A DNA stretch of 46,155 nt, from positions 1-46,155 of IMG/VR virus record IMGVR_UViG_3300043444_000434, one strand, 5' to 3'. The notes under the pieces were generated by a model, which searched no databases, was not told the DNA's origin, and saw only the letters and a list, made by a program, of their open reading frames with translations. Numbering within the stretch: the first letter of the stretch is position 1; every line of letters begins with the position of its first letter. This DNA is from a virus. Positions 1 through 10,622 of the stretch are shown here, piece after piece. The position numbers were made by a program, and so were the translations under genes.

Positions 1-1
1 T

Positions 2-3000
2 CTTGTCACCTTGAATAATGGTCAAATGATTGAAGCTGTAAGATCAGAAGAACAATTTAAACGCATAAATGAAGATGGTAGTCTTTCTACTATTGATCCT
101 TCTACAATCTTGACAGCAAAAGATGCTCGTATTGCAGATTCTTCTAAAAGTAACAGTGGGGAACAAGTATTTCAGCCACATACAATTTTGTCTAGTTTTG
201 CAGTAAAAGCAGTTGATTCTGCTGAACAATTTGAGTTAGAAAAGAAACTAGCAGGAATGAAAAATCCTCAAGCTGGTATAAAGATTCATGCAGTAAAATT
301 AAGTGATGTTGCTGACAGACGTGTTCAACGTATTCAGGAAGTAGCTAATGAAGATGCTAAATATTCTGGATTAAAGAATAGACAACATGAGACATTTGAG
401 AATGCTACACAAACTGCAGCATTAATGGCATCACCAACTAAAAAGATTATGACTGTTTCACGACCTAAAGCTAGTGAACAACAGTTTGTTCTTGTTGGTG
501 AAATTATTGGTTCAGGAGAGAAATTCTATATTTACAGTAGTGATAATTTTGTATTTGTAAATAGTGATAATAGTACAGAACGTGTTGATTTTGCAAAACC
601 TGAACATCAAGAGTTAGTAAAATCCTTAGCTGTAAAATACAGTAAAGAGGGAAATGTATCTCTTAGTGATTCTGATGTTGCTAAACTTGCTGAATCAAGC
701 AAATTGTATCAAGATTTCAAATCTAAATTGTCAGAACAATTGACATCTCAATTTGAAACTGGAGTTAATTCTGTAGATGTTACTGCAGAATTTTTTAATA
801 ACTATGATGCATCAGGTAAAAGATCAAACGTTAGATCAAATAAAAGACTTAAGGATGCAATTGAAAGCAATCCTTCTTTAGTAAAGAAACTTGAAGTTGT
901 TACAGTTATCAATGGTACTGAAATTGTAAAAACAGAAACCATTGATGTACCCTTTATTTATAATAAGACAGGAGCTGATACTTATGAGTTACGTTCTATT
1001 TTGAATTCTAATCAACGCATTCTAGATGATAAGGGTGTTCAGTATACTCAAGAATCTTATGCTGAAAAAGTATTAGGAGTATATGGAGATAAAGTTCTTG
1101 GTTCAATTGTGAAACCAGAACATAAAAACCAAAACAATATCATACTTTCTTTTAAGGAAAATGGTAAGATCAGTTATATGACTGTCAATCCAATGTCTCA
1201 AATGGAAAGTAAAATTGAGTTTGCAAAATTCATTTTAAATGTTGCAGATACTCTTGCAAATAACAAAGGATTACTTTCACAAAATAAGTTTGCAAAAGAA
1301 AACTATACATTTAAACCTTTCAATAGTAGTAAAAACTTTGAGGGTCAAAATAGAAAACAAGCGCCATTCTATTTAAACTTTGCTTTATCTAAAGATGGAA
1401 AGTTACAAGTTGAGATTAGACCAACAAATAACGTTGCAGCAAACAACTACAAATTTATTAATGCTTCTGAGAATAAGGGTCAATTCAACTTTCCTATTCC
1501 TACAAATATTATTGACAATCTTGCAAAGGCTTTTAGAGGTGATGGACCATTGATTAAAGAAGTTGTTAAAAGCTATCCTTCACTTGCTTCATTGGATTTA
1601 AAGAATAACAAAGACCTTGAAAAGTTTTTAGATGCTATTGAAACACTAAGTCAATCTGAAACAGCATTACCAATTATTGGTAAACTGGCAAATACAATTG
1701 AAGAAAGTCAAAAAGCATTTGCTGAAATGTTAATTGCAAATGTTACAGATAAATTAGAGTCAAGAACTTCTATGTTTCCTGACTTTATGGAAAACTTAAA
1801 AAATGACTTTACATTCAATGGTGTTTTCAGACCTGAGTTTTTAGTTGCTGACTTATCAAATGGTTTAATGGTTCCAAGAGTTGAATCTTCTAAAAAAGAA
1901 GATAGAGCTGCTTTTTATAAAAATACTTTCAATATGAAAGTTGTAGAGGCAGACTATAAACGTTTTACCATTGTACCTAAATCATCAACAACTACAATTG
2001 TTCAAGATCAAGTATTAGCACCAATTACTGTTGCTGAAAAAATTCATGAACAAGGAGAATTAAACAGTACAGACAAAAATGAAACTGATCTTCCTGATAT
2101 TGAGGTATTCTCATTAGTAGAAGATTTACAAGTTAAAGTTGAATCTGACGAACAAAGACTTTCTTCAGTAGAATGGCTTAAACAAAGTTTACCTCAGTTT
2201 GGTATTGATACAGAATCTTTATCAGATCTTATTGCATTATCACAATTAGATGGTACTGTATTGGGTGCTTTTAAAGATAAAGTAATTTACTTAAATAATG
2301 CGTTGAAAGGTGAGGGTGTTGTATATCACGAAGCTTTTCATGGTGTGTTTAGACATTTACTATCAGCAACAGAAAGAAAAAATCTTATTGATGCTGTTAC
2401 ATCAAACAAAAAACATAGTGCTCAGTTTACTGAAGCAGCTTTAAAAGAGTTTGCACGTCAACGTAATTATTCATTTACACTTGATGTGTTAAAGCAGCTT
2501 AAGGCTGAAGAAATATTAGCAGATGGTTTTCAAAACTATATGCTTAAGAACACAAAACCAAAAGGAATTATTGGACAGTTAATGGCATTGCTTAAAAAGT
2601 TAATTGCAATGTTCTCAGAAAAAGGTTCTTATATTGATTCTGTTTATGGTAAAATCAAAACTGGTCAATATAGAAATGAAGTTATCTCTTCAGGTATTAT
2701 GGAGGGACAAACTGCATATAGTTTAATTCCTGGAATTAGACAAGTATCTAAAACCACTACTGGAATTATTGGTGAATCTACAAGTACTCTTAGCAGATCA
2801 GAACAAGATCAAATTGTAAATATGCTTGCTGGATTTATTATTGAAGATGGAGTAAAAGGTGAAAGTTTTTCTGATAAGTATGATCGTGTTGCAAAAGCTG
2901 TATTAGATGGTGTTTACAATATGGATGTTCTTTTAGCTAAGAACGCAGATCTTATTGCAAAAAATCCATCTCTTAAAGAAGAGATTATTAAAACAATTGG

Positions 3001-6000
3001 TCCTGTTTATTCTAACTATAGATTTATGCTTGGTGCAAGAATGAACGGTGAACAATTGTATGACATCAACTCAACAGATGATGCTTCTTACAATGAAAGA
3101 TTTAGCAAAAAGAATGTAATTGCAGAACAAGATAACAGTCTTGGTCAAGTTTCATATGAGATGCTAAAGGAAATGGTCAAAGACCATGTTAATAATGTTA
3201 ACGCTATTCTTGATGGAAGTGAAAAGTCTGCAGATAAAGAAATTCTTGAAAAAGAAATATCAGGTAAGAATGAAAATATCATATCTGATGATGATGCTGA
3301 ATTAGATGCTGAAACATCTGAATCAGCTGATTTTGATTCTTCATTCAATGAAGTTAATGCTCTTGAGTCTTTGCCTAGACAAATTAGAAAATTCTTGACC
3401 ATTGTTAAATATGATCAAGTACACCCTCAGTTAGGTATTAAAGTTCCTAGAATGATTGCAGGAGAACAAATATTTAGTTCTCTTTTACAAATTACGGCAG
3501 ACATTGATCCTAAGAATATTGTATCTCATATCAATACTACTGCAGACCAACTTATAGAAGACGGTTATACTGAATTTGGTGAGCAAATTAAAGCTGTATA
3601 CAATAAGCTTAGAGATTATACCAAAATGGTAGATGACAATGTTCCTACAACAAATAAGCAATTGTACAACATGATTGTTGATGTATTGCAAAAAACTGCT
3701 GTAGACTATGTGATGATATCACCTAAAACTGCAATTGAAACTATTGATCCAGAAAGTGGTGAAACAAGTTTTAGTACTGTAGGTTTTACAATTGTAGATA
3801 AAGTATTTGCTCAGGATATTGATAATAAGAAAAAAGACTTTTTAACTTCTGTAATTAAAAAATATAAGGAGAATAAAAACAATCCAGAATATATTGAGAA
3901 TGCTAAAAAGTTATTGAAGTTGTCAAAAACTTTAACAGGTAACTTTATTTTAAATGATGTTTCTGCTCAAAATGCTCAACTAGAAAATCTTACAAATGAT
4001 TTAACTGCAGCATTTAAAGAAATTGGCTTGAACTTTCCAAAGTCTTTGATCAGAATGTCAATTATGGCAATTGATCAAATTGACAACAAGGTTGCTTTGA
4101 ATGTTACTGGTGTGGCAAAATCTCACTATGATGCACACTCTAGATTTATTGCAGAAAAAAAATACTTAGAAAGAGATTTCTTTGTAAGTGTTAATCAAAT
4201 TTTTGACAATGTAATTCAAGGTGTTTCAACAAATGACTTTGCTATCATGTTAGATAATGCTAACAGTAATGATAAAACAGTCAATCGTTTTAATACAATC
4301 TTAAAGAAAGCATCTGAGTACATTGTAAAATATGATCCAAGCAATATTCTGCCTACAATTAGAAATGCAGAAGGCAAACCTATTTATAGATATGTAAGCA
4401 ATACCCCTGTAACATTATTGTTTCAATCAATACGTTCAAAAGGATTGCTTGCTACTTTAGAAGATGATCCTTTCTATGCGGAATTCCTAAAAGATTATTT
4501 CTTTGATAACGCAGCATTGACAGATTTACTCAATGGAAAAGATACAGATATGTCTAGAAAGGTTAAACTTTTAATGGACAATTTCAATGTTGCTTTATTT
4601 GGTGGAGTATCACAATCTGTTGGCCAAAAAACAAAAGACGGTAAGAGTTTTAAAAATATTGATAAGAGATCTTTGTATATTACAAATTATCTTGCATTCT
4701 TAAAAAGAACTACTTATTCTAGTTTTAAACAAGAGGTTGCGGAAGATGGTTCAGTAAAAGATGTAGTTACAAAAATTCAAACATATCAACGTTCTTTTTC
4801 TCAGTTAGAAGCATCACAGACAAATTATCTTGTAACAGGTATGTATAGTCCTTTTGCAAATAGTAAAGGATTGGTTCTTGATTCTAACAAACGTTTAAAA
4901 ATTGTTGGTACACTTGAAAGTGTTGTTAAACAAGAATATAATCGTATTGCAAGAGAATGGGCTAGAGCAGAACAAAACAAAAAAGATTTTGATTCTGGCA
5001 AACAAGCTCCTATCATAAATGCATACAATGGTGTTCTCAATAAAGAAGATCAATCAAAAGCAATCACTAATGATTCTAAACTAAGAGCATATAAGTTCAA
5101 TAAGCTTGCTGATTTCTTTGCTGCCAATTCTGAAATTGAAAGTAATGATGATGCTAACGGTTTGGCAGATTTTGCAAAACAAGGATTATCATATGAAGAA
5201 TTAGATACTGATATAAAAAATGCTTTACTGGATAGACTTAACATTTATGCACAAGAGCAATTGAACAAACATATTGCAATTCTTGAAGAATTAAAAATTG
5301 TAAATAAACAACAGGCTACTGCATTTGCAAACAAAAAAGGAGCTGTTGTTAATTACTATAATTCTGCATTCTTACCTTCTAAGGTTATTGTAGACAATGT
5401 TGTTGATTCTGATATATCAGAAGTTTACAAAAAAGCTTCAGACGTTTACAATGAGCGCAATGAAAAAATTACAAGTTCAAACCTTGAAGGATTAATTGCT
5501 GATTTTTACTTTAACAACTGGATGAACTCTTTATATTTCAATGAAATCATTGATGGTGACATTGCAATGAATGTTAAAGATTCAACAGACTACTTTAAGC
5601 GTAATAAAAAATTATTGGCTGGTGGTAGTAACATGAAAGAAGGTTATCATAGAGTAGCTTTCTTAAATACTATACAAGGATTTATCAGTGATAAATATCC
5701 TGAGAATGGACCATACTACTCAAAAGAAGAAATTATTAATGACTTTTCTATTTCACAAGAAGTAAAAGAATCATTGCTTTCTGACTTTGGAAGCTCTATG
5801 TATGATATTTTTGATGGCCAAAGTATTTCTTCTCTCATGCATCAAATTGATATGCATGAGTCAATGGGTAGATTGAGTCCTGAAATATTACATTCTTTAA
5901 TTGCAAAACATTATCGTGAGTTATCTGAAGCAGAGATTCGCGCAATGGAAGCAGGTAAAGTAGTAAACAACCCTAAAAAGACAATTACTGCATCAAGAAA

Positions 6001-9000
6001 CAGTTATCACAAACAATCTGAAAACTATATTGACAGATTGGATGTAAGTATTCTTGTACCAAAAACTGGGCAAACATTAAAACAAGCTCAGGAAACACTT
6101 CATGGTTTATACATGAATGTTTATTCATTGCGTTCACAAAGACAAGATGCTGTTTTAGCAAGTGAATTTGGTGAGGTTGATACAATTGATACTGAAATCA
6201 AAAGAAACATTGAAGACATCCATGAATATTTCAAACCTTTGCCTCACCGTAAAGCTTTGCATGATATTCTAAACTCAATGGAGTTTCATCAAATTGATCA
6301 ACTTATGGATACCACGGCATCTAAAAATGCTACAAGACTTCCTGTTGATTACTTTACTGAAGCTAAGAAACTTGAAAATAGTGAAGGTTATCTTAATCTA
6401 GCATTATCTGCTATGGATATAGATAACAAATACAAGTTCTTACAAGTTGAAACTTCTGGTGTTAAAGATAAAGCTAAGTTTTCTGTACAAAGCAAAGCGC
6501 TTATTGCAGCTGACTTGCAAAACTTAGATGCTATTATTCGCGCAAAAGGTGTTGACTTATCAGCATCTGAACAACAATCACTTTCAAAAATTGCAGCAAT
6601 ATTAGTTGACTATCAATCTTCATTAAAACAAATTGGTCAATCAAATCTTGCTACATTAAAAACTATCTTGAGAAAAGATGGTGACTTTGAAGTGGGTAAA
6701 ATATTTGAAATTATACGTACAAGTTTAGAAGAACAAGGCGCTCCAACATCAAGTTTGAAACTATTTGATCTTGATGCTTCTGGGAAACCAGTTCATAGTG
6801 CAAACCTTCCTGGTATACGCAATATGCTTGAGTACTACTTCTTCTCTCAATATTCTAAGAATGTTACTGATGAAAAAGGTTCAGGATTTAAAAATATACA
6901 CATTTCATCATTTGGTTATAATGTACTTGAAGATGAGAATGGTGATGTTATCACAACAGAACAATATCGTAAGAATCCTTCAGCTTATGGGATTGTAAAA
7001 TCAAGACCATTAGGTGTAACTGTAGAAGAAAAGAATGGTGTCAAAACTTATTTTGTTGAAGCCATCATGCCTAAACCTTTGTTTAAAAACAAACAGCATG
7101 AAAAATTCTATATGGACAACCTTACTAAAATGTTTGGTGTACGTATTCCTACTGAGGATAAACGTTCAATGGTTGCTATTAAAGTAGTTGACTTTATTGA
7201 TAGTTCTAATCTTAATGGCGTAATTGTACCACATTTTGTACACTTACTTGCAGGTTCTGACTTTGACGTTGACGCGTTGTATGGGCAAACATTTGCACAT
7301 TACTTTGACTTGTCAGGTAATCCAAAATTATATGGTTCATATGAAGCAGGAAAAGCAACTAACTTAAATAAGTTTGCTGAGTTTGTACAATACATGTCAA
7401 AAGATCCAGACTTAAAACCTTTAATCAAAAAAGAAATTAAGTCATTAATTGATAATCAGTCTTACAATGTAACTGAAAATGTTCTTGATGTTCTTTATCA
7501 TGCTGGATTTGATGAATCTGACTTTAATGGAGCAATGAATTTTGCTGAACTTAAATCAGATTATGATAATCTTGCAATTGAGATTGAAGAGTTGATGGAA
7601 ATCAGAGATGAGGCAAAAGAAGAGTTTGTTGATGCAATAAGAAGAAATGAAGTAGATCCTACAGATAGAACAGCATTGCAAGACAGACTTAATCTTGGTA
7701 AAGAGGTTGGAGAGTACAATGAAGAACTTGGTCAAAAGCGTAGTCAAAAGAATCAATATGGTAGAGAAGTAAGTAGAGCTAAACGCTTTACTTATGCTGG
7801 ATTAAAGACAGCTGCCACACTACAAGTATTTAGCAAACTTGGATTGCCAGCAAATGCTCAAATGTTTGAAGCAAATCCAAACTATGCATTATCTGTTAGA
7901 CCAATATTTCAAAACAAAAACTTACAAGCCAAACTTGACATTATGTCAAATGAAGCTGTTTATAAGTTCTTGTATAGAAATGAAAGATCATCAATTCAAA
8001 GATTTGAAGATATTGTAAATGCTTTTGGAATTGATCTTAAAGATTATTCTACAAAGTATAACATGTTTACTACGGATGCTGTAATTGCATCAAAGGTAGA
8101 TACTTCTATGTTTAAAGATGGTATTGGTATTACAGCAAACATTAATAAGTTCTTAGCTCTTGCTTCTCAATATGGACTTGAACTTAAGTCTGACAAAGTT
8201 ATTTGGGCATTTAAAAATGCAAACTTAGAACAAGTAAAATTAGATAAGTTTGGAACCTTGAATGCTGAAGATCAAAGAGTTATTGAAGTTATTGGTAACA
8301 TCTTAGGTATGTTTGCAGATGGTGCTAAAAAACCTATTCCTGCAGCATTACAAATGAACGAGGTCAATGCTGGTGTAACACTTGCAATGATTGGCGTTGG
8401 TTTATCACCTGAGTTTGCAGTGGCTTTTAATTTTATTCCTGAAATTAGAAAAGCAGTGCAAGATGTACAAGCTGCTAAATACGCTATTAGTGAATCTATT
8501 TCAACTAACTATACGTACTTAAGTAAAGAGATTGGCAATCAAATTAAAAACATTACAGATAAAAATAAAGATGCTCTCAAAAACTTAATCAGTGCTGGTT
8601 TAATTGATCCAAAATCTAATCCTTATAAAATCATAATTAATAAGGAAAAACTTGTTATTGATTTTAAAGCAGGTCAACTTAATCCTGCTGGTATTGCAAA
8701 CAATACTCTTAGAGTCAATGAGATTGGTTTTAATGTAACATCATTGATTGAAGTTACTGATAAAGCCACACCTGAAGAAAAAGCTACTAATAGAACTGAG
8801 TTTACTGATGATGAGCAAAAGATTATCTTGTTGCAATTATTTAAAGAACAAGCAAATCAAACTTATGATATAAGAAAAGCAGGAGCTATTATTGATTTGT
8901 TTAAGAAACTTAATCCTTCTTTTACAAACTTTGATAGATTACTTGCTAATGTTAGAACTCTCAATAGCGATGAAAGCATCTTCACTGAAGATTCAACTAA

Positions 9001-10621
9001 AAGAATTTTTGATGATAATCAAATTTGGCCAGAGTTATTAGCAGCAATTGAAGATTTAAATGATCAATCATCTAAGTTGTTCTTGGAAAGAACTGAATTC
9101 TTTTCTCCAATCAAGGCTGCTTTTGAATCTGTGTTTGTTGACAAAGCTAACATTGCAAAAATTATTACTAGTTATGTTGCGTTGAAACAATATCAACAGT
9201 TAATGCCTGGTAGTAGAAAAACAGGTACTGCAATGGATAGTCTTATTGAACAAGATGATAAAAACTTGACAGATACCTTTACACCAGAATATTGGTTTAC
9301 AAACACATTACCTGAAGAGTTAGAAGAGTTACAAAAAAAATATCCAAACAATAAGTTTTTACAATTGCTTAGACCAGATATTTCTGATAACAAAGCATTT
9401 TTAAAAACTGGTGGTTATGTAAATGAAAGAAGTATCAAGATGATTAACAAATCAAAAATCTCTGGCAAACTAGCTGATGAGATTTCTGACGATGCTACAT
9501 TTATTTTGAGAAATGAGAACATGTTTGCCAAAAAACTATTCTATCATGAATTAGCTAAAACAGGTCTTCAGTACAAGTCAGGTTCTTTCTTACAATATCT
9601 TGATCCAGGAATGATGATTCCTTTGTCTGGTTATATTCAAGACTTTATTCAAAAACTTGAGGAAACTAAAGGTAATCAATATAAGTTGATTGAAGCAATC
9701 AAGGAAGTAGTAGGTAAAGACGCTACTGAGAACGATGTTTATGATTTCTTTGATAATTTGTTTTTACAAATGGCATATGCAGCAACAAAAGAAGTTGGAA
9801 ACAATAATATCAAAATTGCTGCAGGCTTTTCAACTTCACCTATGTCTAACATAATGAAGTCTTTAAATGTAGATCCTGAAGTAAAAGATGCTCAAAAGGC
9901 AGCTATTGTGAAGGATATCTTAGAAAGATTCTCTGGTCAGTCATTAGCTGGGGCCAAAACAATTAGACTTAAATCTAAAGAGGGTACAACTAATGTAGAT
10001 GAAATTACATTTAATATGGATGTTCCTAAAGATATTGTTGGAGCTACTAAAGAAACAATGGATGAAATTGGCAAGAAGGTATCTATTACATTTGATAATT
10101 ATACCAAGAAGTATAATTTCCCACTGATTGTTTCCATTGGCTATAATAAATATCTTTTAAATGGTATTGACAATGAAATAGCTGATCATAGTTTTGGCAA
10201 AAGTGTTATCAATTCTATTATTGGAAAAGGAGAATATGTTAATCAAGGATACACTGCGCGTTATACATTGATCCCTGACCAGCTTACAACAGGTAGTTTG
10301 AGTTCTATTGGTTTTACAAAAGAAGCAGCTAAATCTTATATGGATTATGTTTCTGGTAAGAAAAAATTAGAGTATCTTGCACCTGAAAAAAAGGTTGAGG
10401 CTAAACCAGTAACTGATGTAAAAGAAGTAACTGTAAAAACTCAATTGGAGATTGACATGGATAATCTAAATCTTACAGATGATGTTGTTAATGCATTGTA
10501 TTCTGAAACTAGAAAATCCATGAGTATTGAAAACTTTAAACTTGCTGCTCAAAATGTAATTGCTAACTTAAGAGCAACAATGTCAAACAATGAAATTTTA
10601 GAAAAAATTAAGTGCTTATAA
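2..10621 (+). CDS. Giant virion RNA polymerase-like protein (5' end outside window)
   Basis: The frame is open to the left edge. The first possible start inside the window is a TTG at 11, and the codons before it are also open, so the N-terminus is missing. Residues are numbered from 11. R2378-I-P-T followed by GSDFDVD (D2417, D2419, D2421) matches in order and spacing the beta-prime double-psi barrel of multisubunit RNA polymerases (RAPT ... NADFDGD). The three Asp would bind catalytic Mg. Lysines K2283, K2289 and K2294 just upstream are candidates for the beta-like barrel. H773-E-A-F-H777 plus E833/E834 (AEEILAD) looks like a zincin metallopeptidase of the kind seen in phage polyvalent proteins. 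crAss-like phages package such polymerases in the virion and inject them to transcribe early genes. The length, above 3,500 residues, exceeds the roughly 2,200 of the phage phi14:2 enzyme. The polymerase call is well supported by motif; the protease and its role are inferred. Confidence 0.8.
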   Translation, partial: LVTLNNGQMIEAVRSEEQFKRINEDGSLSTIDPSTILTAKDARIADSSKSNSGEQVFQPHTILSSFAVKAVDSAEQFELEKKLAGMKNPQAGIKIHAVKLSDVADRRVQRIQEVANEDAKYSGLKNRQHETFENATQTAALMASPTKKIMTVSRPKASEQQFVLVGEIIGSGEKFYIYSSDNFVFVNSDNSTERVDFAKPEHQELVKSLAVKYSKEGNVSLSDSDVAKLAESSKLYQDFKSKLSEQLTSQFETGVNSVDVTAEFFNNYDASGKRSNVRSNKRLKDAIESNPSLVKKLEVVTVINGTEIVKTETIDVPFIYNKTGADTYELRSILNSNQRILDDKGVQYTQESYAEKVLGVYGDKVLGSIVKPEHKNQNNIILSFKENGKISYMTVNPMSQMESKIEFAKFILNVADTLANNKGLLSQNKFAKENYTFKPFNSSKNFEGQNRKQAPFYLNFALSKDGKLQVEIRPTNNVAANNYKFINASENKGQFNFPIPTNIIDNLAKAFRGDGPLIKEVVKSYPSLASLDLKNNKDLEKFLDAIETLSQSETALPIIGKLANTIEESQKAFAEMLIANVTDKLESRTSMFPDFMENLKNDFTFNGVFRPEFLVADLSNGLMVPRVESSKKEDRAAFYKNTFNMKVVEADYKRFTIVPKSSTTTIVQDQVLAPITVAEKIHEQGELNSTDKNETDLPDIEVFSLVEDLQVKVESDEQRLSSVEWLKQSLPQFGIDTESLSDLIALSQLDGTVLGAFKDKVIYLNNALKGEGVVYHEAFHGVFRHLLSATERKNLIDAVTSNKKHSAQFTEAALKEFARQRNYSFTLDVLKQLKAEEILADGFQNYMLKNTKPKGIIGQLMALLKKLIAMFSEKGSYIDSVYGKIKTGQYRNEVISSGIMEGQTAYSLIPGIRQVSKTTTGIIGESTSTLSRSEQDQIVNMLAGFIIEDGVKGESFSDKYDRVAKAVLDGVYNMDVLLAKNADLIAKNPSLKEEIIKTIGPVYSNYRFMLGARMNGEQLYDINSTDDASYNERFSKKNVIAEQDNSLGQVSYEMLKEMVKDHVNNVNAILDGSEKSADKEILEKEISGKNENIISDDDAELDAETSESADFDSSFNEVNALESLPRQIRKFLTIVKYDQVHPQLGIKVPRMIAGEQIFSSLLQITADIDPKNIVSHINTTADQLIEDGYTEFGEQIKAVYNKLRDYTKMVDDNVPTTNKQLYNMIVDVLQKTAVDYVMISPKTAIETIDPESGETSFSTVGFTIVDKVFAQDIDNKKKDFLTSVIKKYKENKNNPEYIENAKKLLKLSKTLTGNFILNDVSAQNAQLENLTNDLTAAFKEIGLNFPKSLIRMSIMAIDQIDNKVALNVTGVAKSHYDAHSRFIAEKKYLERDFFVSVNQIFDNVIQGVSTNDFAIMLDNANSNDKTVNRFNTILKKASEYIVKYDPSNILPTIRNAEGKPIYRYVSNTPVTLLFQSIRSKGLLATLEDDPFYAEFLKDYFFDNAALTDLLNGKDTDMSRKVKLLMDNFNVALFGGVSQSVGQKTKDGKSFKNIDKRSLYITNYLAFLKRTTYSSFKQEVAEDGSVKDVVTKIQTYQRSFSQLEASQTNYLVTGMYSPFANSKGLVLDSNKRLKIVGTLESVVKQEYNRIAREWARAEQNKKDFDSGKQAPIINAYNGVLNKEDQSKAITNDSKLRAYKFNKLADFFAANSEIESNDDANGLADFAKQGLSYEELDTDIKNALLDRLNIYAQEQLNKHIAILEELKIVNKQQATAFANKKGAVVNYYNSAFLPSKVIVDNVVDSDISEVYKKASDVYNERNEKITSSNLEGLIADFYFNNWMNSLYFNEIIDGDIAMNVKDSTDYFKRNKKLLAGGSNMKEGYHRVAFLNTIQGFISDKYPENGPYYSKEEIINDFSISQEVKESLLSDFGSSMYDIFDGQSISSLMHQIDMHESMGRLSPEILHSLIAKHYRELSEAEIRAMEAGKVVNNPKKTITASRNSYHKQSENYIDRLDVSILVPKTGQTLKQAQETLHGLYMNVYSLRSQRQDAVLASEFGEVDTIDTEIKRNIEDIHEYFKPLPHRKALHDILNSMEFHQIDQLMDTTASKNATRLPVDYFTEAKKLENSEGYLNLALSAMDIDNKYKFLQVETSGVKDKAKFSVQSKALIAADLQNLDAIIRAKGVDLSASEQQSLSKIAAILVDYQSSLKQIGQSNLATLKTILRKDGDFEVGKIFEIIRTSLEEQGAPTSSLKLFDLDASGKPVHSANLPGIRNMLEYYFFSQYSKNVTDEKGSGFKNIHISSFGYNVLEDENGDVITTEQYRKNPSAYGIVKSRPLGVTVEEKNGVKTYFVEAIMPKPLFKNKQHEKFYMDNLTKMFGVRIPTEDKRSMVAIKVVDFIDSSNLNGVIVPHFVHLLAGSDFDVDALYGQTFAHYFDLSGNPKLYGSYEAGKATNLNKFAEFVQYMSKDPDLKPLIKKEIKSLIDNQSYNVTENVLDVLYHAGFDESDFNGAMNFAELKSDYDNLAIEIEELMEIRDEAKEEFVDAIRRNEVDPTDRTALQDRLNLGKEVGEYNEELGQKRSQKNQYGREVSRAKRFTYAGLKTAATLQVFSKLGLPANAQMFEANPNYALSVRPIFQNKNLQAKLDIMSNEAVYKFLYRNERSSIQRFEDIVNAFGIDLKDYSTKYNMFTTDAVIASKVDTSMFKDGIGITANINKFLALASQYGLELKSDKVIWAFKNANLEQVKLDKFGTLNAEDQRVIEVIGNILGMFADGAKKPIPAALQMNEVNAGVTLAMIGVGLSPEFAVAFNFIPEIRKAVQDVQAAKYAISESISTNYTYLSKEIGNQIKNITDKNKDALKNLISAGLIDPKSNPYKIIINKEKLVIDFKAGQLNPAGIANNTLRVNEIGFNVTSLIEVTDKATPEEKATNRTEFTDDEQKIILLQLFKEQANQTYDIRKAGAIIDLFKKLNPSFTNFDRLLANVRTLNSDESIFTEDSTKRIFDDNQIWPELLAAIEDLNDQSSKLFLERTEFFSPIKAAFESVFVDKANIAKIITSYVALKQYQQLMPGSRKTGTAMDSLIEQDDKNLTDTFTPEYWFTNTLPEELEELQKKYPNNKFLQLLRPDISDNKAFLKTGGYVNERSIKMINKSKISGKLADEISDDATFILRNENMFAKKLFYHELAKTGLQYKSGSFLQYLDPGMMIPLSGYIQDFIQKLEETKGNQYKLIEAIKEVVGKDATENDVYDFFDNLFLQMAYAATKEVGNNNIKIAAGFSTSPMSNIMKSLNVDPEVKDAQKAAIVKDILERFSGQSLAGAKTIRLKSKEGTTNVDEITFNMDVPKDIVGATKETMDEIGKKVSITFDNYTKKYNFPLIVSIGYNKYLLNGIDNEIADHSFGKSVINSIIGKGEYVNQGYTARYTLIPDQLTTGSLSSIGFTKEAAKSYMDYVSGKKKLEYLAPEKKVEAKPVTDVKEVTVKTQLEIDMDNLNLTDDVVNALYSETRKSMSIENFKLAAQNVIANLRATMSNNEILEKIKCL

Positions 10622-10622
10622 T

